Origin: Camellia lanceoleosa
Lineage: Eukaryota; Streptophyta; Magnoliopsida; Ericales; Theaceae
DNA length: 64,000 nt
Assembly (NCBI GenBank): GCA_025200525.1
Contig: CM045761.1
Coordinates: 141,114,223-141,178,222, forward strand
Direction: 5' to 3'
Numbering within the stretch: the stretch's first letter is position 1; the number at the start of each line of letters is the position of its first letter. Under the pieces are notes generated by a model. That model ran no database searches. It saw only the letters and a program-made list of their open reading frames with translations, and was not told the DNA's origin. Made by a program: the position numbers and the translations under genes. Below are positions 46,621 through 58,161 of the stretch, piece after piece.

Positions 46621-47783
46621 AAGACAACGTAGAATAGCACGTCTCCCTCCTCTTGGTCAATCAAGTTTTTCAAAGCTTGAGGAATTTCTTCCTCTTCTTG
46701 TTCATTAAAATTTTGAAAATCCAGGTCAATACAATAAATTAGTAGCACAAAGAAGTAAATGAAATCTCCAGTATTCTCATTCATAAGTTTCGACTCTTCG
46801 GTTACGACCGACTCAAAAGAAAAAAACGCAAGAGGACCTAGCTAGGACCTTGGCATCCAAGTTACCACTCTCGGAAATTCTAGACTCAGACTCCACAAAT
46901 TACACAAAGATGAAACCAACTACCATTCCAAACTACCCACGGGCCAAAATAATTTAAAATCTAGGTTACACCGCTAAACTATCACATCGTAAAGTCATTC
47001 CAAGACTCCATTTGGAAACCAATAGACTAACCAGCCAAACACAAGATGTCCCCAAAAGAAAACATAATCATGGGTCAAAATACTACTCATTCCCTTGAAG
47101 ATAATTTTTTTACCAATGAGTGTCAGACACTCCCTCCTAACACCCAGGAACAAAATAAATAAGGATAACAATAATTATGAATATTGTTCGTATCAAATCT
47201 TGTCGTTAAACCTTACATAGTTTGCATTTTACAGATTTTACAACCAAATCTCAAAATAATAAACATTTTCAGGGAAATAAGTCCTTTACCACCATTCACA
47301 ACCCTATCGAGGCCACAACTCTTTCAAAATACACATAAGGGTATACAAACCAAGGTTCAAGACTAACTCCACACATACTCAAGTATATTCCATTCATAAC
47401 ATTTGCATCAACACCTTTCACTGAGGTACACTCTCATGTTCCAGCACAAAACTCAACATATGTATTTCAAATAGCATAGAATCACATAACCACATAATAG
47501 ATATTGGGCTACTCCTACGAAGATTGTTAGTCATTCTAGAAATTCTTTTAGACCTCTAATTAGAAATCACGTTGATCAAGTGCATTTCTAATGAGATTTC
47601 TAAGAAAATTATTGGACCCAACACAACACCCCCAAGACTCAACCCCATGCCCACATAAACATATAACATCTTAGCATATAAGCACGTTATTACATAGAAT
47701 GCAAATGTCGCTCACAATCTTAAGGTAAAAGCTAATTGTGGTGAAAACCACTTCCCACGAGCCAAGGTATTCAAACCCAGTTC
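46621..47783. other. Non-coding sequence, probably 5' leader or degraded interior of element E
   Basis: No domain on either strand. Contains the motif AACACAACACCCCCAAGACTC (47637). It lies between decayed pol of B and the primer site of E, so a junction between two elements must be inside it. Its exact place cannot be seen. Confidence 0.4.
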
Positions 47784-47795
47784 GCTCTGAAACCA
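47784..47795 (-). other. Primer-binding site-like sequence of element E
   Basis: On the minus strand TGGTTTCAGAGC, one mismatch from the initiator tRNA-Met site TGGTATCAGAGC, three bases from the LTR start TGTAACG at 47799. Confidence 0.7.
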
Positions 47796-47798
47796 AGT

Positions 47799-49429
47799 TG
47801 TAACGCTTTGATTTTTCCAAAGATTAATTAGGCGGAAATTAACTAACCAAAGCGTGAGGTTTTTAAAAGAAACTTCATTCTCATTCAATTATTTATAAAA
47901 ATCTTTTTCAAATCCATTTTTTTTTCACAAGTCTATGCAAGAAATTAAATTGTATTACATTGAATATAACATATTCTTTTACAAATAAAATTTCCCAAAG
48001 GTTTACAATAAATAAGATGACATTGCCCTTTGCAAAGCATAGAACTCGGCCAAAGAAACAATTAAAAAGCATTACAGCTCATCACCATTTTATAACCATG
48101 TCAAGGTAAAACCTATTGTTTGATCCTCAAGTACGAAAACATTCCTTGTACACATGTACAAGTAGGGGGTGAGGAAACCACTAACTCACCAAACAATCTC
48201 ATATTATAACATTAAAACACATACGGGTCCAGCGATACAGTGATACCAAACTGATTTATATATATATATATAAAGTTACATCATGCCATAACCTTATGAT
48301 TTTGTTACCTAATTCCTTAAATCCAAATTTAATTAATTAACCACACTTGTTAACTTAAATAAATTAACATACTGCAATGTCAACAAAATCACTTTCTGAA
48401 TTTCTGGGCAAAACTGGTCGTGCAGAATTGAAAACTACCCGAGTGGATCCTTATAGAGTTTTCCAAAAATTTTAGAGTTTTTTGGACGGAAAACTGCTCG
48501 AGCAAATTTTTGGGTCAATTTCTAGGCAGCTCTTTGGAGCAATCCATCCATGAGGCAGAAAATTTCACTTGTGTAGATTAAAAATTTTGCTCGTGCGGAA
48601 TTGAAACAGCTTGGCCAGATTTCGGTGCATCTGTTTCGATTTTTGTCCTCTTTTCCTCAAAACTAATGCCAAAAGTGTTATTGCTCAGATTTTCTCTTCT
48701 CTCTCTATATATATATTCATCTATTCTCTCACTTTTCTCTAAGATTTAGCTCCAATCTTTAAGAGGTTGAGGGAGTTTCTTGCACCAAATCGAAGAGGGC
48801 AACAAGGGCTACGTTTATAACCGATTGGATTGTGTTTTCGTCGACGTTGATTTTTAGGGTTTTCATCCTCTTCATCTTCAAAGCTAGAGGTAAGGATAAT
48901 CTTCAAGTTATATATACATTTTTGCAAGTTTATACGTGTTTTGAGTATTTCATCATATTTTGAGTTATGATTTTGGGTTGTTGAACCCTAGATGATGTTA
49001 GAGGTGGATTTCATCTATTTTTCCCAAAACCTTTTGAGAATATGAGTATGTTCTAGGGTGTGGGTGTTGTTTTGGAAGAATCTTTTCAAAAAATGAAACA
49101 AAAACCTTGTTTTGGTGGAGACCCTAAAATTTGGCGATTTTGGGAAAAAGTTGTGATATTGTAAAATTGATACTTGATAATTTGCCATGTGAGTAAATGA
49201 TGGAGGAAATTCTATAGTTGTATCAAATGAAGAGATTTCATGAGAAAATAAGAAATTTGTAGAATTGGAAAGCTTGAGCAATAGTCGGTTGGTGTTATTG
49301 TGGAAAGATTAAATGCTACAAAATGATGTTTGACATATGGAGAATGCATGAATGTTGATATTGTATTTTGTCACTTGGAAAAATACACTACGATGTTATA
49401 TTGCTAAGAGATTTGGAATTTAATCACAA
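47799..49429 (-). repeat. 5' LTR of element E (right boundary tentative)
   Basis: Begins TGTAACGCTTTGATTTTTCC next to the primer site and may end ...TTAATCACA at 49429. Contains a TA run (48254-48273), a CTCGAGC/CCGAGTGG-bearing section (48415-48600) and TATATATATATTC (48706). No second LTR was identified, so E is a truncated element. Confidence 0.5.
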
Positions 49430-52426
49430 TTGTAATGACCTAGAATTTCCTTTTTTAAAATAGTCAGTGCATAATTTAATTGAGCAAATTTTCAGATTTG
49501 ACTGCTGTGTAAATTCGGTGTGAAAATAGTTCGGTTTTATATTTTTTAAAAATAGGTACCGATCTCAGAAAATGATGAGATTTTTATATGTTGTTCCCAT
49601 ATAAGTCTATCATGTTGGATAAAAATTTCATAATTAAATGATGAGTATTTATTTTATGCAAATGTGCGGACTAATTTGTGTTCAGTTTAATTTATAGCAG
49701 AATTTTGTTATTAAATTTTAAATGTTTAGACCATGACTTGAGATAAATTTGTTGGGTCTATTTTGGTATATAATTGGACCTTGTTTCGCTTATAGGTGAG
49801 AATTTAATCCAATACTCATGACTTAGAGTCAATTTGATTTGAGTTTGTTTATGACTCATGTTTACTTGTTTGGTCCTTTTAACTATGTGATTGGTAGTGA
49901 CCACTTTGAGAGTTGTTATTATTTATTATATAGGATTATAATAAATATTTGAAAGTTGAATTTATGGTTTGTACCATACGGTAAAAAATTATATATTTTT
50001 GTAGTGAATGAAAATGTGTATATATTTCATAGTGAGCAAAATATTATTTTGTGATGTACAAAAATATTATATTTTGTGATTAAAAAAAATATCATTTTAT
50101 AATTTATGTTACAAAATTTTGAGATATTATTAGAAAAATTATAATTTTTTTTGGGAAAACCAATTATGGGAAAGGCAACCCACGTGGGGGCTGCCCCCTC
50201 CTTTCCTTGTCCTTTCTTTCTTTTCCTTTTTCTTCCTGTTTCTTTGTTTTGGTTTTGAGATAGGGGTTTCACCCTCTCTATCCGTCTCTCTCTCCCTTTC
50301 TCTTTTCTCCTTAGTTGCTCAAGCTTTAAGCTTAGAGTGGGAGTCTTTAGAGTGAGATTTTGCAAAAGTTTTGTAAATGAAAGTCGGAGAGCTCGTTGTG
50401 ATCTTCACAATGGCAGTCTCAGATTCATGATCAGGCGAGGTTTTCCTTTTGGATTTGCTCATCTTCATTATATGAGGTAGCGACTTTCTTCATATTATTA
50501 CTTTAAAGCAATGTTAGGGATATTTTGAGAAAATATATCATTATAAGAGGTATTGCATATATATATATTTCTTAGATTTTTGTTTGGATAATTTTTGTAA
50601 GAAAAATTATGTGGAAATGTTAAGAATATTGGTATTTTGTAATTGATTTGGGAAAATCATCTTGTGTTGGTAATATTGTTAAAAATCCAAAAATAAAATC
50701 AATGGTTATGTGGGTTGTATCTACATCATATTATGATTAGATAATTTATTTTGAGAAATATAAAGTTGAAATATTTTTCATCTTCGATTTTAGAATTTAT
50801 TTTGAGAAAAATAAATTAATGTTGATGAATATTGTGTGAAGTGTTAAGTTGGAATTATAGAGTTCTTTTGGGATTAAGAACTCTAAAAGTGTTATGTTCA
50901 TGATATTTAATGAATGGGGATATATATTGATGATTATGCCTTGTTCATTTTTGTGAAAATGAAAAGATAAAATGTGGACTTTCGAACTCCGAACCTCAAA
51001 AAGTTTACTCTTGGACAATTTCATGATTTTTGATGTAAATATCATGTGATTAATTAATTTTAGAAAAGTAGTGAAATCATTATTTGTAGAGAGTTGGGAA
51101 AGATTGGATATTTGAGAAGCTTGGCATGAAATATGGGTGTAATTGAGAGATGAGACATGTGAAGTTATGTTGGTGTTATTAATTTGGAAGATGGTAAATA
51201 TAATGAACATACTAATTTAAAGGATACAATTAGTTTGGTTAATATTTTAAATCCTTCATAATTAAAAGTGTGTTATTGAGATTATACCATAACTTTAACA
51301 TAGTAGGATGGAAATGCTAATATTCAATAAGTATGAGATATTGGTGAAAATTATTTTGGTCATCTTAGTTGAGGTGGAACAAAGTTGATTGAAAGTTTTG
51401 TGTGAGTCAAAAAAATTAGGAAATTGATTATTGGTTTTAATAGTTGGAGTATGCTAATATACGATTTTTGTACATCAAACTCATATATGAGATATTTGAA
51501 TTGCATGTGAGTATTTGAAAGTGAGGAAGTCCCAATTTGTGAAAGATTCTAAATGTTGATGTTTTGGGAGTTATTGGATTATTTGGAAAAGATTATGTTT
51601 GGTTTTAAAATTGTTGAGTTTGATGGAAAACTATGTAAGTTTTGAAAGTTTGGCTTTAAAAAGTGGAATATGGATTGTTTCAAGTGTTGGAAATCATGGG
51701 GGATTTCAAGTTATGATTGCATGTTGGATTGTATATCCATGTTGCTATCTTTCAATTAATGCATTAGAGATAAATGTTTTAACTATCGATGGAGGATAGT
51801 ATTGATTGTTGTAGAAATTGCATGAGGATTAGGTGAACGGAAACTAATTTCTCATATACATTGCATGGAACATTGTTGTATACTTAATCATTGGAAATGA
51901 ATTGTTTTGAGAAAAGTGGGTGAATACTTTGGTGAATCTGGGTAAGAGATATGGTTACTTCAAATTAAGTTAGCTTATGTGTCCATGGTAAAAGTCCTAA
52001 AATCCGCGTGTATACATGGGCGCCAATCTCGCAGACGAAATTTTTGTGAAATGGCAATAGTAGTGCTTGTGTAGCCTACGTTTACATGGATGCCAATCCC
52101 ACGGATGAAATTTCCGTGAAATGGCAATAGTAATGCTTGTATAGCCTACGTTTACATGGGTGTCGGTTTACGGTTTCCTGTGGATGAAATTTTCGTGAAA
52201 CGTTATGCTTGATAGAGATTCCCAATGTGTGCATTTACTGCCTATTTTCTACTTTGAAGAAAAGACATACATATAACTCATATTATAAACTTTGGCATCG
52301 CATTCGTTTTGAAAAGAATATCTTTGGCCGCTCGAGCTGAGCCCGCTTGAGCTAAGAAAGAACTGCTCAAGTGTAGAATACACCCTCCCAGTAGTTTTGC
52401 AGACCTCTAAAGTACTGAGAGTTTGC
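49430..52426. repeat. AT-rich LTR-like DNA left of element D
   Basis: No gene. TGTAATGACC at 49434 could be the outer end of the 3' LTR of D, which would then be ~3.2 kb; this is a guess. Poly-pyrimidine and TATATATATA stretches lie at 50180-50320 and 50558-50570. CTCGAGC-type words (52329-52375 and 52436-52460) resemble those in the N LTRs. Confidence 0.35.
52013..52222. repeat. 70-bp tandem repeat, three units
   Basis: TACATGG(G/A) recurs at 52013, 52083 and 52153 (exact 70-bp period), within units that include GATGAAATTTCCGTGAAA and GGCAATAGTAATGCTTGTAT. The third unit is diverged. Confidence 0.85.
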
Positions 52427-52650
52427 AAAGCCCACTCGAGCGCAAAAAGTGATGCTCGAGTGGAAGAGCAAAATCCTAGGCAACAAAAGGTTTGAAAACC
52501 AAGTAGCCAACTTGTTCCAAACACAACCACAACGACCCAATAGCCAAATTTAAGGATATACAAGGGGAGCAAGAGGTGAACGACAATATGAATCCATGAA
52601 ACCCGAGTCCGGGATACAACAAGGGTCGGGTCAAAACTGGAATTGCTATA
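52427..52650 (-). repeat. LTR segment of element D, left copy
   Basis: Direct repeat of 57783-58013: AGAGTTTGCAAAGCCC, GGAAGAGCAAAATCCTAGGC, CACAACCACAAC and ACAAGGGTCGGGTCAAAAC are shared. It ends beside a polypurine tract on the minus strand, so it is the end of the 3' LTR. Confidence 0.75.
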
Positions 52651-52668
52651 ACCTCCCCCCCTTAAAGA
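52651..52668 (-). other. Polypurine tract of element D
   Basis: On the minus strand CTTTAAGGGGGGGAGGT, followed by GGTTATAGC. It matches the layout of the N element (AAGGGGGGGAGAG before TGTAATACC). Confidence 0.7.
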
Positions 52669-52987
52669 ATTTCGTCCCCGAAAATTCAAATCAAGTTTTA
52701 CAGTTATGTTTAAACCAAAGACAATAACGATAGTTACTCGATTCCAACATCATGACCCATTTCCTGGTCATCCATTGTCATCAACTCGATACACAAGTTC
52801 CAACATAGAAAGTATAATTTACATTTCCCAAAACATTTACAATGTTTGCATTAAATTCATGTTTCCAAAACATACACAACATATATAATGTTTCTGTATT
52901 TCCAAAACATATACAATGTTTTCATATTTCATTATCATAACAATAATACAATACATGTTGAAGCATCTACAAATAAATCCGTATATT
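52669..52987. other. 3' untranslated segment of element D
   Basis: AT-rich with repeated CCAAAACATA(C/T)ACAA words (52866-52922). It lies between the chromodomain end and the polypurine tract. No gene. Confidence 0.45.
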
Positions 52988-54140
52988 TCTCACGAACTTG
53001 CAACTCACGTTCCCACGTTGCTTTCTCAACCCCGTGATGTTTCTACAATACCTTAACCAATGGAATTGTCTTGCCTCGCAAGACTTGGTCCCGGGTATCC
53101 AAGACTCTCACTGGTCTCTCCTCATATGGGGCATCCTCATCTACTTCTAAGTCGGTCCAATCCAACACGTGTGCTGGATCCGGCTCATACTTCTGAAGCA
53201 TGCTAATATGAAACAAATCATGAACCCTGAAAAGCTGTGGCGGCAAAGCCAAACAGTAAGTTACTTCTCCAATCCGCTCAAGGATCTCAAAAGCCCCAAA
53301 GAATTGAGGGGATAGCTGCCCACTCTTTTCAAACCTCATCAAACCCTTCCTAGGTGATATCTTCAAAAAGACATGATCTCCCACCTCAAAAAATAAGGGT
53401 CTCCTCCAACGATCGACATAACTTTTCTGGCGACTCTGAGTCGTAACCAACCTCTTACGGATAAGTGCGACTTTCTTAGTCGTTTCCAAGACCAACTCTG
53501 GACCCAACATAGGTGCATCACCCACCTCGGCCCAACACATAGGGGATCTACATAGCTGGCCATACAAAGCCTCAAATGGTGCCATGCCAATGCTCGATTG
53601 GAAACTGTTATTATAGGCAAACTCCACTAAGGGCAAATGTCTCTCCTATGATCCCTTAAAGTCGAGGACACAACCCCGTAGCATATCCTCAAGGATCTGA
53701 ATCGTACGCTCGGACTGCCCATCAGTTTGAGGATGATACGCAGTTCTAAAGGTTAATCCCGTGCCCAAGGCACTCTATAGGCTCTGCCATAATCGAGTTG
53801 TAAAACGCAAATCTCTATCTAAAACAATCGTCACAGGGACCCCGTGCAACCTCACTATGTCCCTAATGTAAAAGTCGGCAAGATGATATACCGAGTCACT
53901 AACGCGCATAGGTATAAAGTGTGCCGACTTGGTCAACCAGTCAACTACCACCTAAATGGCATCACTACCTCGTTGAGTCCTCGGAAGGCCCATAACAAAA
54001 TCCATTGTGACATGCTTCCACTTCCACTCAGCGATAGGCAAGGGTTGCAACAAACCCGCTGGTCTCTGATGTTCGGCCTTCACTTGTTGACAAGACACTT
54101 TGACACAAACACAACCACATCCTTCTTCATTCCCCTCCAC
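52988..54140 (-). pseudogene. Integrase and chromodomain of element D (Tekay-like)
   Basis: The core is seen from QVKAEHQRPAGLLQPLPIAE and HVTMDFVMGLP (first Asp) through LDRDLRF (second Asp) and QSERTIQILEDML (Glu). The C-terminal part has SSIGMAPFEALYGQLCRSPM, QSRQKSYVDRWRRP, GAFEILERIGEVTY and FHISMLQKYEPD. The tail KVL-stop-KHHGVEKATWERE is chromodomain-like. In-frame TAG at 53952, 53775, 53646 and 53043, at positions where the family has Trp or Gln. The zinc-binding half is largely deleted. Confidence 0.85.
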
Positions 54141-54303
54141 TAAAACTGGCAACAAAGGTTGTGATACATCTTTGTGCCTCCCGAATGCACCGTAAGGCGT
54201 GAATGGTGAAACTCTCAGAGTACTTCCTCTCGGCAAGACTCCGACACAAAGAGACGGTCAAGGTATCTAACACTCGAGTCGAAGTACATGTTCAAGCCTC
54301 TTT

Positions 54304-55720
54304 CTACCTTCCCACTGGAAATAGGAGGCATTCTACCTCAAGGTCACCCTTTTGTGCTTCTATCACTCTGTTCACAAGTGTGGGTTGTGCAACTACTAAA
54401 AACAAGGCTACAGACTTAACGGACATGCCAAGATGCAAGTCAAACTCCCCAACAGCACCCAACATCTCCCATTCCTGGATGGCAATACACGTTATACTGC
54501 TAATTGATTTCCTACTGAAGGCATCAGCCACAACATTGGCCTTTCCCGGATGAGAATATAACTCGAAATCATAGTCTTCTATGAATTTCGTCCACCTCAT
54601 TGGCCTCTGGTTCAAGTCTTTCTATGCAAATAGATATTTCAAACTTTTGTGATCAGAAAACACCTCAAACTTCTCACCATAGAGATAATGCCTCCAAATC
54701 TTCAAGGCAAAGATCACTGCCACTAACTTTAGGTCATGAGTAGGATAGTTTCTCTCATGTGTTTTCAATAGTCGCGACCCATAAGCTACTACCTTCCTCT
54801 CTTCCATCAAAACATAACCCAAGCCTTCCTGTGAGGCATCACAATACGCCCAATAGCCCAAACCCCTCTCCGGAATAATCAAAACTGGAGCAGTGGTAAG
54901 TCTAACCTTAAGCTCTTGAAAAGACTTTTCACAGGTCTTATTCCACTCAAACTTAACTCCTTTCCTCATAAATCTAGTCAATTGTGAGGATAATAGAGAG
55001 AAATCCTTCATGAACCGACAGTAATACTTGGCTAACCCCAACAAACTACGGATCTCAAAAGCATTCTTAGGTTGTTCCCAATCTTGCACTGCCTCTATCT
55101 TGGATAAATCTACAGTCACTCCTTCCCCGGATACCACATGGCCTAAGAACTTAACCTCTCTCAGCCAGAATTCACACTTCCCAAACTTAGCATACAATTT
55201 GTGGGCTTTAAGTAACTCAATTACTTCCCGCAAGTGTTCCTCGTGCTCCTCCTCAAAGGATGAGTAAATCAAGATGTCGTCCATAAAAATGACCACAAAA
55301 CAGTATACGAACTCACGGAAGATCTGGTTCATCAAATCAATAAACACAGCTAGTGCATTGGTTAGCCCAAAGGGCATTACTAGAAACTCATAATGGCCAT
55401 ACCGCATACAAAATGCCATCTTTAGAATATCCTCCTCCCTTACTCTTAATTGGTGATAACCCGATCTTAGGTCTATCTTAGAGAAACAACAAGACCCCTT
55501 CAACTGATCAAAGAAATCATCTATGTGAGGCATTGGGTACTTGTTCTTAACAGTTACCCGGTTCAACTTCCGATAATCTATACAAAGTCGCAAAGCACCA
55601 TCTTTCTTTTTGGCAAAAAAAGCCGGTGCTCCCCAAGGTGAAGTACTAAGGCGAATAAAACCCTTATCTAATAATTCCTAGAGTTGAATCTTCAACTCGC
55701 TCAACTCGGTATGTGCAAAT
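54304..55720 (-). pseudogene. Reverse transcriptase and RNase H of element D
   Basis: Open from 55677 to 54622 except for borders at TAG codons (55678 and 54622). Motifs: [45 protein letters not shown], the catalytic FMDD of [27 protein letters not shown], then RNase [17 protein letters not shown] and [10 protein letters not shown]. It continues as RPMRWTKFIEDYDFELYSHP and NVVADAFSRKS to 54304, where the frame is lost. Sites look intact, so much of the damage elsewhere came after loss of function. Confidence 0.88.
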
Positions 55721-55997
55721 CTTTACGGTGCCATGTTAGGCACTAAATCAATAGAGAACTTGATCTCTCAGTGAGGCGGCAAACCAGTAAGATCATTCTG
55801 AAAAACATCCGGGTATTCACAAACTACCCTTGGCAACTCAACTCGGATTTCATCACACACTCACTACTCGAGAAGTTGGCAAGAAGGCAACTAAGTTCAC
55901 TCTGCCCACACAGATCATACACCAGTGATAAGACTCTATCCATCTGGTCCCCCAAGAAATAAAAGCAATCACCGTTCAAGGTACATATAGTAACCCT

Positions 55998-57616
55998 CTA
56001 ACGGTAGTAATCCATAATGGCCCGATAAGATGACAACCAGTTCATTTCCAAAATAACATCAAAACTAGATATGTCAATCAACACAAATGCAAAAGGAAGT
56101 CGACGACCGGCAACCACTATCTCACAACCCCGGCACCTCTACTTCAAAACAATCTCACCACCAACAAGAGATTCTACACAGATATGAGATGCTAAATGAA
56201 CCAACTCTAACCCCAAAATTGATGCAAATGCAGAAGAGATAAATGCATGGGATGCACCCGTATCAATCAACACATTAGCAACTGAATTGCAAAATAAGAA
56301 GGTACCTCTCACTACTGAAGGAGCTGGAACAAGATCTGGCGTAGTAACAACATACACCCTCCCTGTAGGTCTCTGCTAAACCTGCTCACCGCTCGGAGCA
56401 TAAGCCTGGTGCACTGACTGAGCTAAAGAAGCTCCCTAATTAACCCTCGACGCCTGTGCTGATTGTGTAGGATAGTGGCTCTGTGTCTGCCTCAAACTAG
56501 AAGCACCAGCTGTGCCACCCAACTGTGGATAAAACCTCTTCATAAGCCTCGCCTGCCCATACTGATAACAAGTGAGCAGCTGTCCTCTCTCCTGACTTTG
56601 GCTCTGAGAACGAGCCGAAGACGATGCAGACTGTTGCCCTCCTCCTCTTTGCAGGCAAACTAGAGACTTGTGGCCCAACTGACGACATTTGAAACAATTA
56701 AAATCTCTTTGACCACCCCTCCTAGACCCCGAACTCGGTATTGGAAAAGTAGACCTCGACTGAGCTCCTTGGGACGGCTGTGGGTTAGAACCCCTCTGCC
56801 TCTTATTGTCCTCTTGAACATCCTAACTCCTCCTAGAGCCCCTCATCCTCTCTTCTTCCATTTGCATCACGATCTCAAGATGAGCCGCCGCCTCCACAAG
56901 GCGTCCATAATCTCTAACCATTGACCCGGCCACTTTAAACATGAGTCCGGTCCTTAACCTCTTCTCAAACTCCAAGCAACGACACTCCTCTATCGCCACT
57001 AACTCTGGGGCAAACCTAGAGAGAATAGTAAACTTGGCCTCAAACTCGGCTACTGTAGTGTTCAACTGCACTAGCTTGGAAAACTAGTCTCTCAACTTCT
57101 CCCTAACATTGGGAGGCAAGAACTTGTCCTGGAAGGTACTAACAAAAGCCTCCTAGGTCATTCCAATGCGCCCATACGCATACTTCCACCACTGACCAGC
57201 ATTTTCCTTCAGTTGGAATGATGCCAAGGTCACTCATAACTGATTGTCCTCGATACCAAGCGTCTCAAACGTTTTCACTATATGTTCCAACCACTCATCC
57301 GTCTTTAGTAGTTCCTTGGGATCACCCACAAACTCATCCGGATTTGACCGAAAAAACTCCCGCTTCAACAAAGATGACCCTACCTCAGTTACTTGGGCCT
57401 GGACTTGATTCTCAACTCTGAGAATGTCCATAGACTCCCGCAATGCTCCGGCCATTTCGTAAGCTAAGGCGCCCATGCCCTGTTGACCAACTGGTTCGGC
57501 CACATTGGCCTAACCAACCCCTTCTTCCTAAGCCGGAATATCATCCAGTAAAGGCACCTCATACCTCCTAGGTCTACCACGCCTACCACCATTACATCCA
57601 CGTCCATGTCCTGACA
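55998..57616 (-). pseudogene. Gag and protease of element D
   Basis: ATG at 57614-57616 starts SGHGRGCNGGRRGRPRRYEV. Gag follows (REFFRSNPDEFVGDPKELLK, KENAGQWWKYAYGR, AAHLEIVMQMEEERM), with one zinc knuckle CFKCRQLGHKSLVC and a second, degraded one. The protease has NVLIDTGASHAFISS. In-frame TAG at 57528, 57510, 57153, 57084, 56823, 56436, 56376, 56139 and 55998; a single TGA at 57234. The frame then shifts before reverse transcriptase. Confidence 0.85.
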
Positions 57617-57782
57617 TCCTAATTAAGGTAACAAAAGAGATTAGCACATTTACAAATGTACCGAAGCTAACTCACTCTCGTCCCAATGCGGTAGACAACA
57701 GTAATTCACTCCACATAAGCACGTAGTCACGTAAACACATACGAATTTCATTCCTGGATAATGACCACCCTGTGGAGTTGTC
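57617..57782. other. Truncated leader of element D
   Basis: About 165 bp between the gag start and the right LTR segment. No primer-binding site is recognisable and the LTR starts internally, so a deletion removed the primer site and the inner end of the 5' LTR. Confidence 0.55.
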
Positions 57783-58013
57783 AGAGTTTGCAAAGCCCGC
57801 TCGAGCGCAAGAAGTGCCACTCAAGTGGAAGAGCAAAATCCTAGGCAACAAAAGGTTTGAAAACCAAGCAACCAACCTATTCCAAACACAACCACAACAA
57901 CCCAATAGCCAAATTTAAGGACATACAAGGGTGCAAGAGGTGAACGGCAATATAAAACCATGAAACTCAAGTTCGGGATATAACAAGGGTCGGGTCAAAA
58001 CCAAAATCGCTAT
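57783..58013 (-). repeat. LTR segment of element D, right copy
   Basis: Counterpart of 52427-52650, with GCCCGCTCGAGCGC and GCCACTCAAGTGG palindromic words. It ends ...ATCGCTATA(C). The clean start of the LTR is lost. Confidence 0.72.
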
Positions 58014-58161
58014 ACTTATATTGGATAGGAAAAGAATTAATAAATACTGATAATTGTCAGATATAGTATTAGAATGAAAAGATTCATTAGATAATGAACT
58101 GTCCTAAGCTGTCTCTAGTGATTAATCAACTATTTGAAGTCCTTTTCTTGTGTATACCTGA

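Larger units (their letters stand above)
1453..46800 (-). mobile_element. Tat/Ogre-like Ty3 element B (minus strand, partial, host of insertion A)
   Basis: Element B is inferred from an LTR resembling that of element A (1453-2325 joined to 30639-~32990), followed rightwards by the antisense PMD/DUF7745 module (34.98-42.78 kb) and by decayed integrase, dual RNase H and reverse transcriptase on the minus strand (43.48-46.6 kb). With the 3' LTR on the left and pol on the right, the element runs right to left. Its protease, gag, primer site and 5' LTR are not found; from about 46.8 kb the sequence belongs to element E. The last ~150 bp of the LTR and the polypurine tract are missing compared with A. 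The outer left edge near 1453 is uncertain, because no clean TG terminus can be recognised there. 2326-30638 is a later insertion and not part of B. Confidence 0.7.

Noticed and set aside
52249..52689. 146-codon minus-strand frame crossing the D LTR end and polypurine tract
   Set aside because: It spans an LTR boundary and the repeat copy at 57.7-58.0 kb does not keep the frame.
53043..57530. Stop-codon reassignment (TAG read as Trp or Gln)
   Set aside because: TAG replaces two different amino acids, other frames in the same element are shifted, and this is a plant genome. Mutation bias or base-calling error explains it better.
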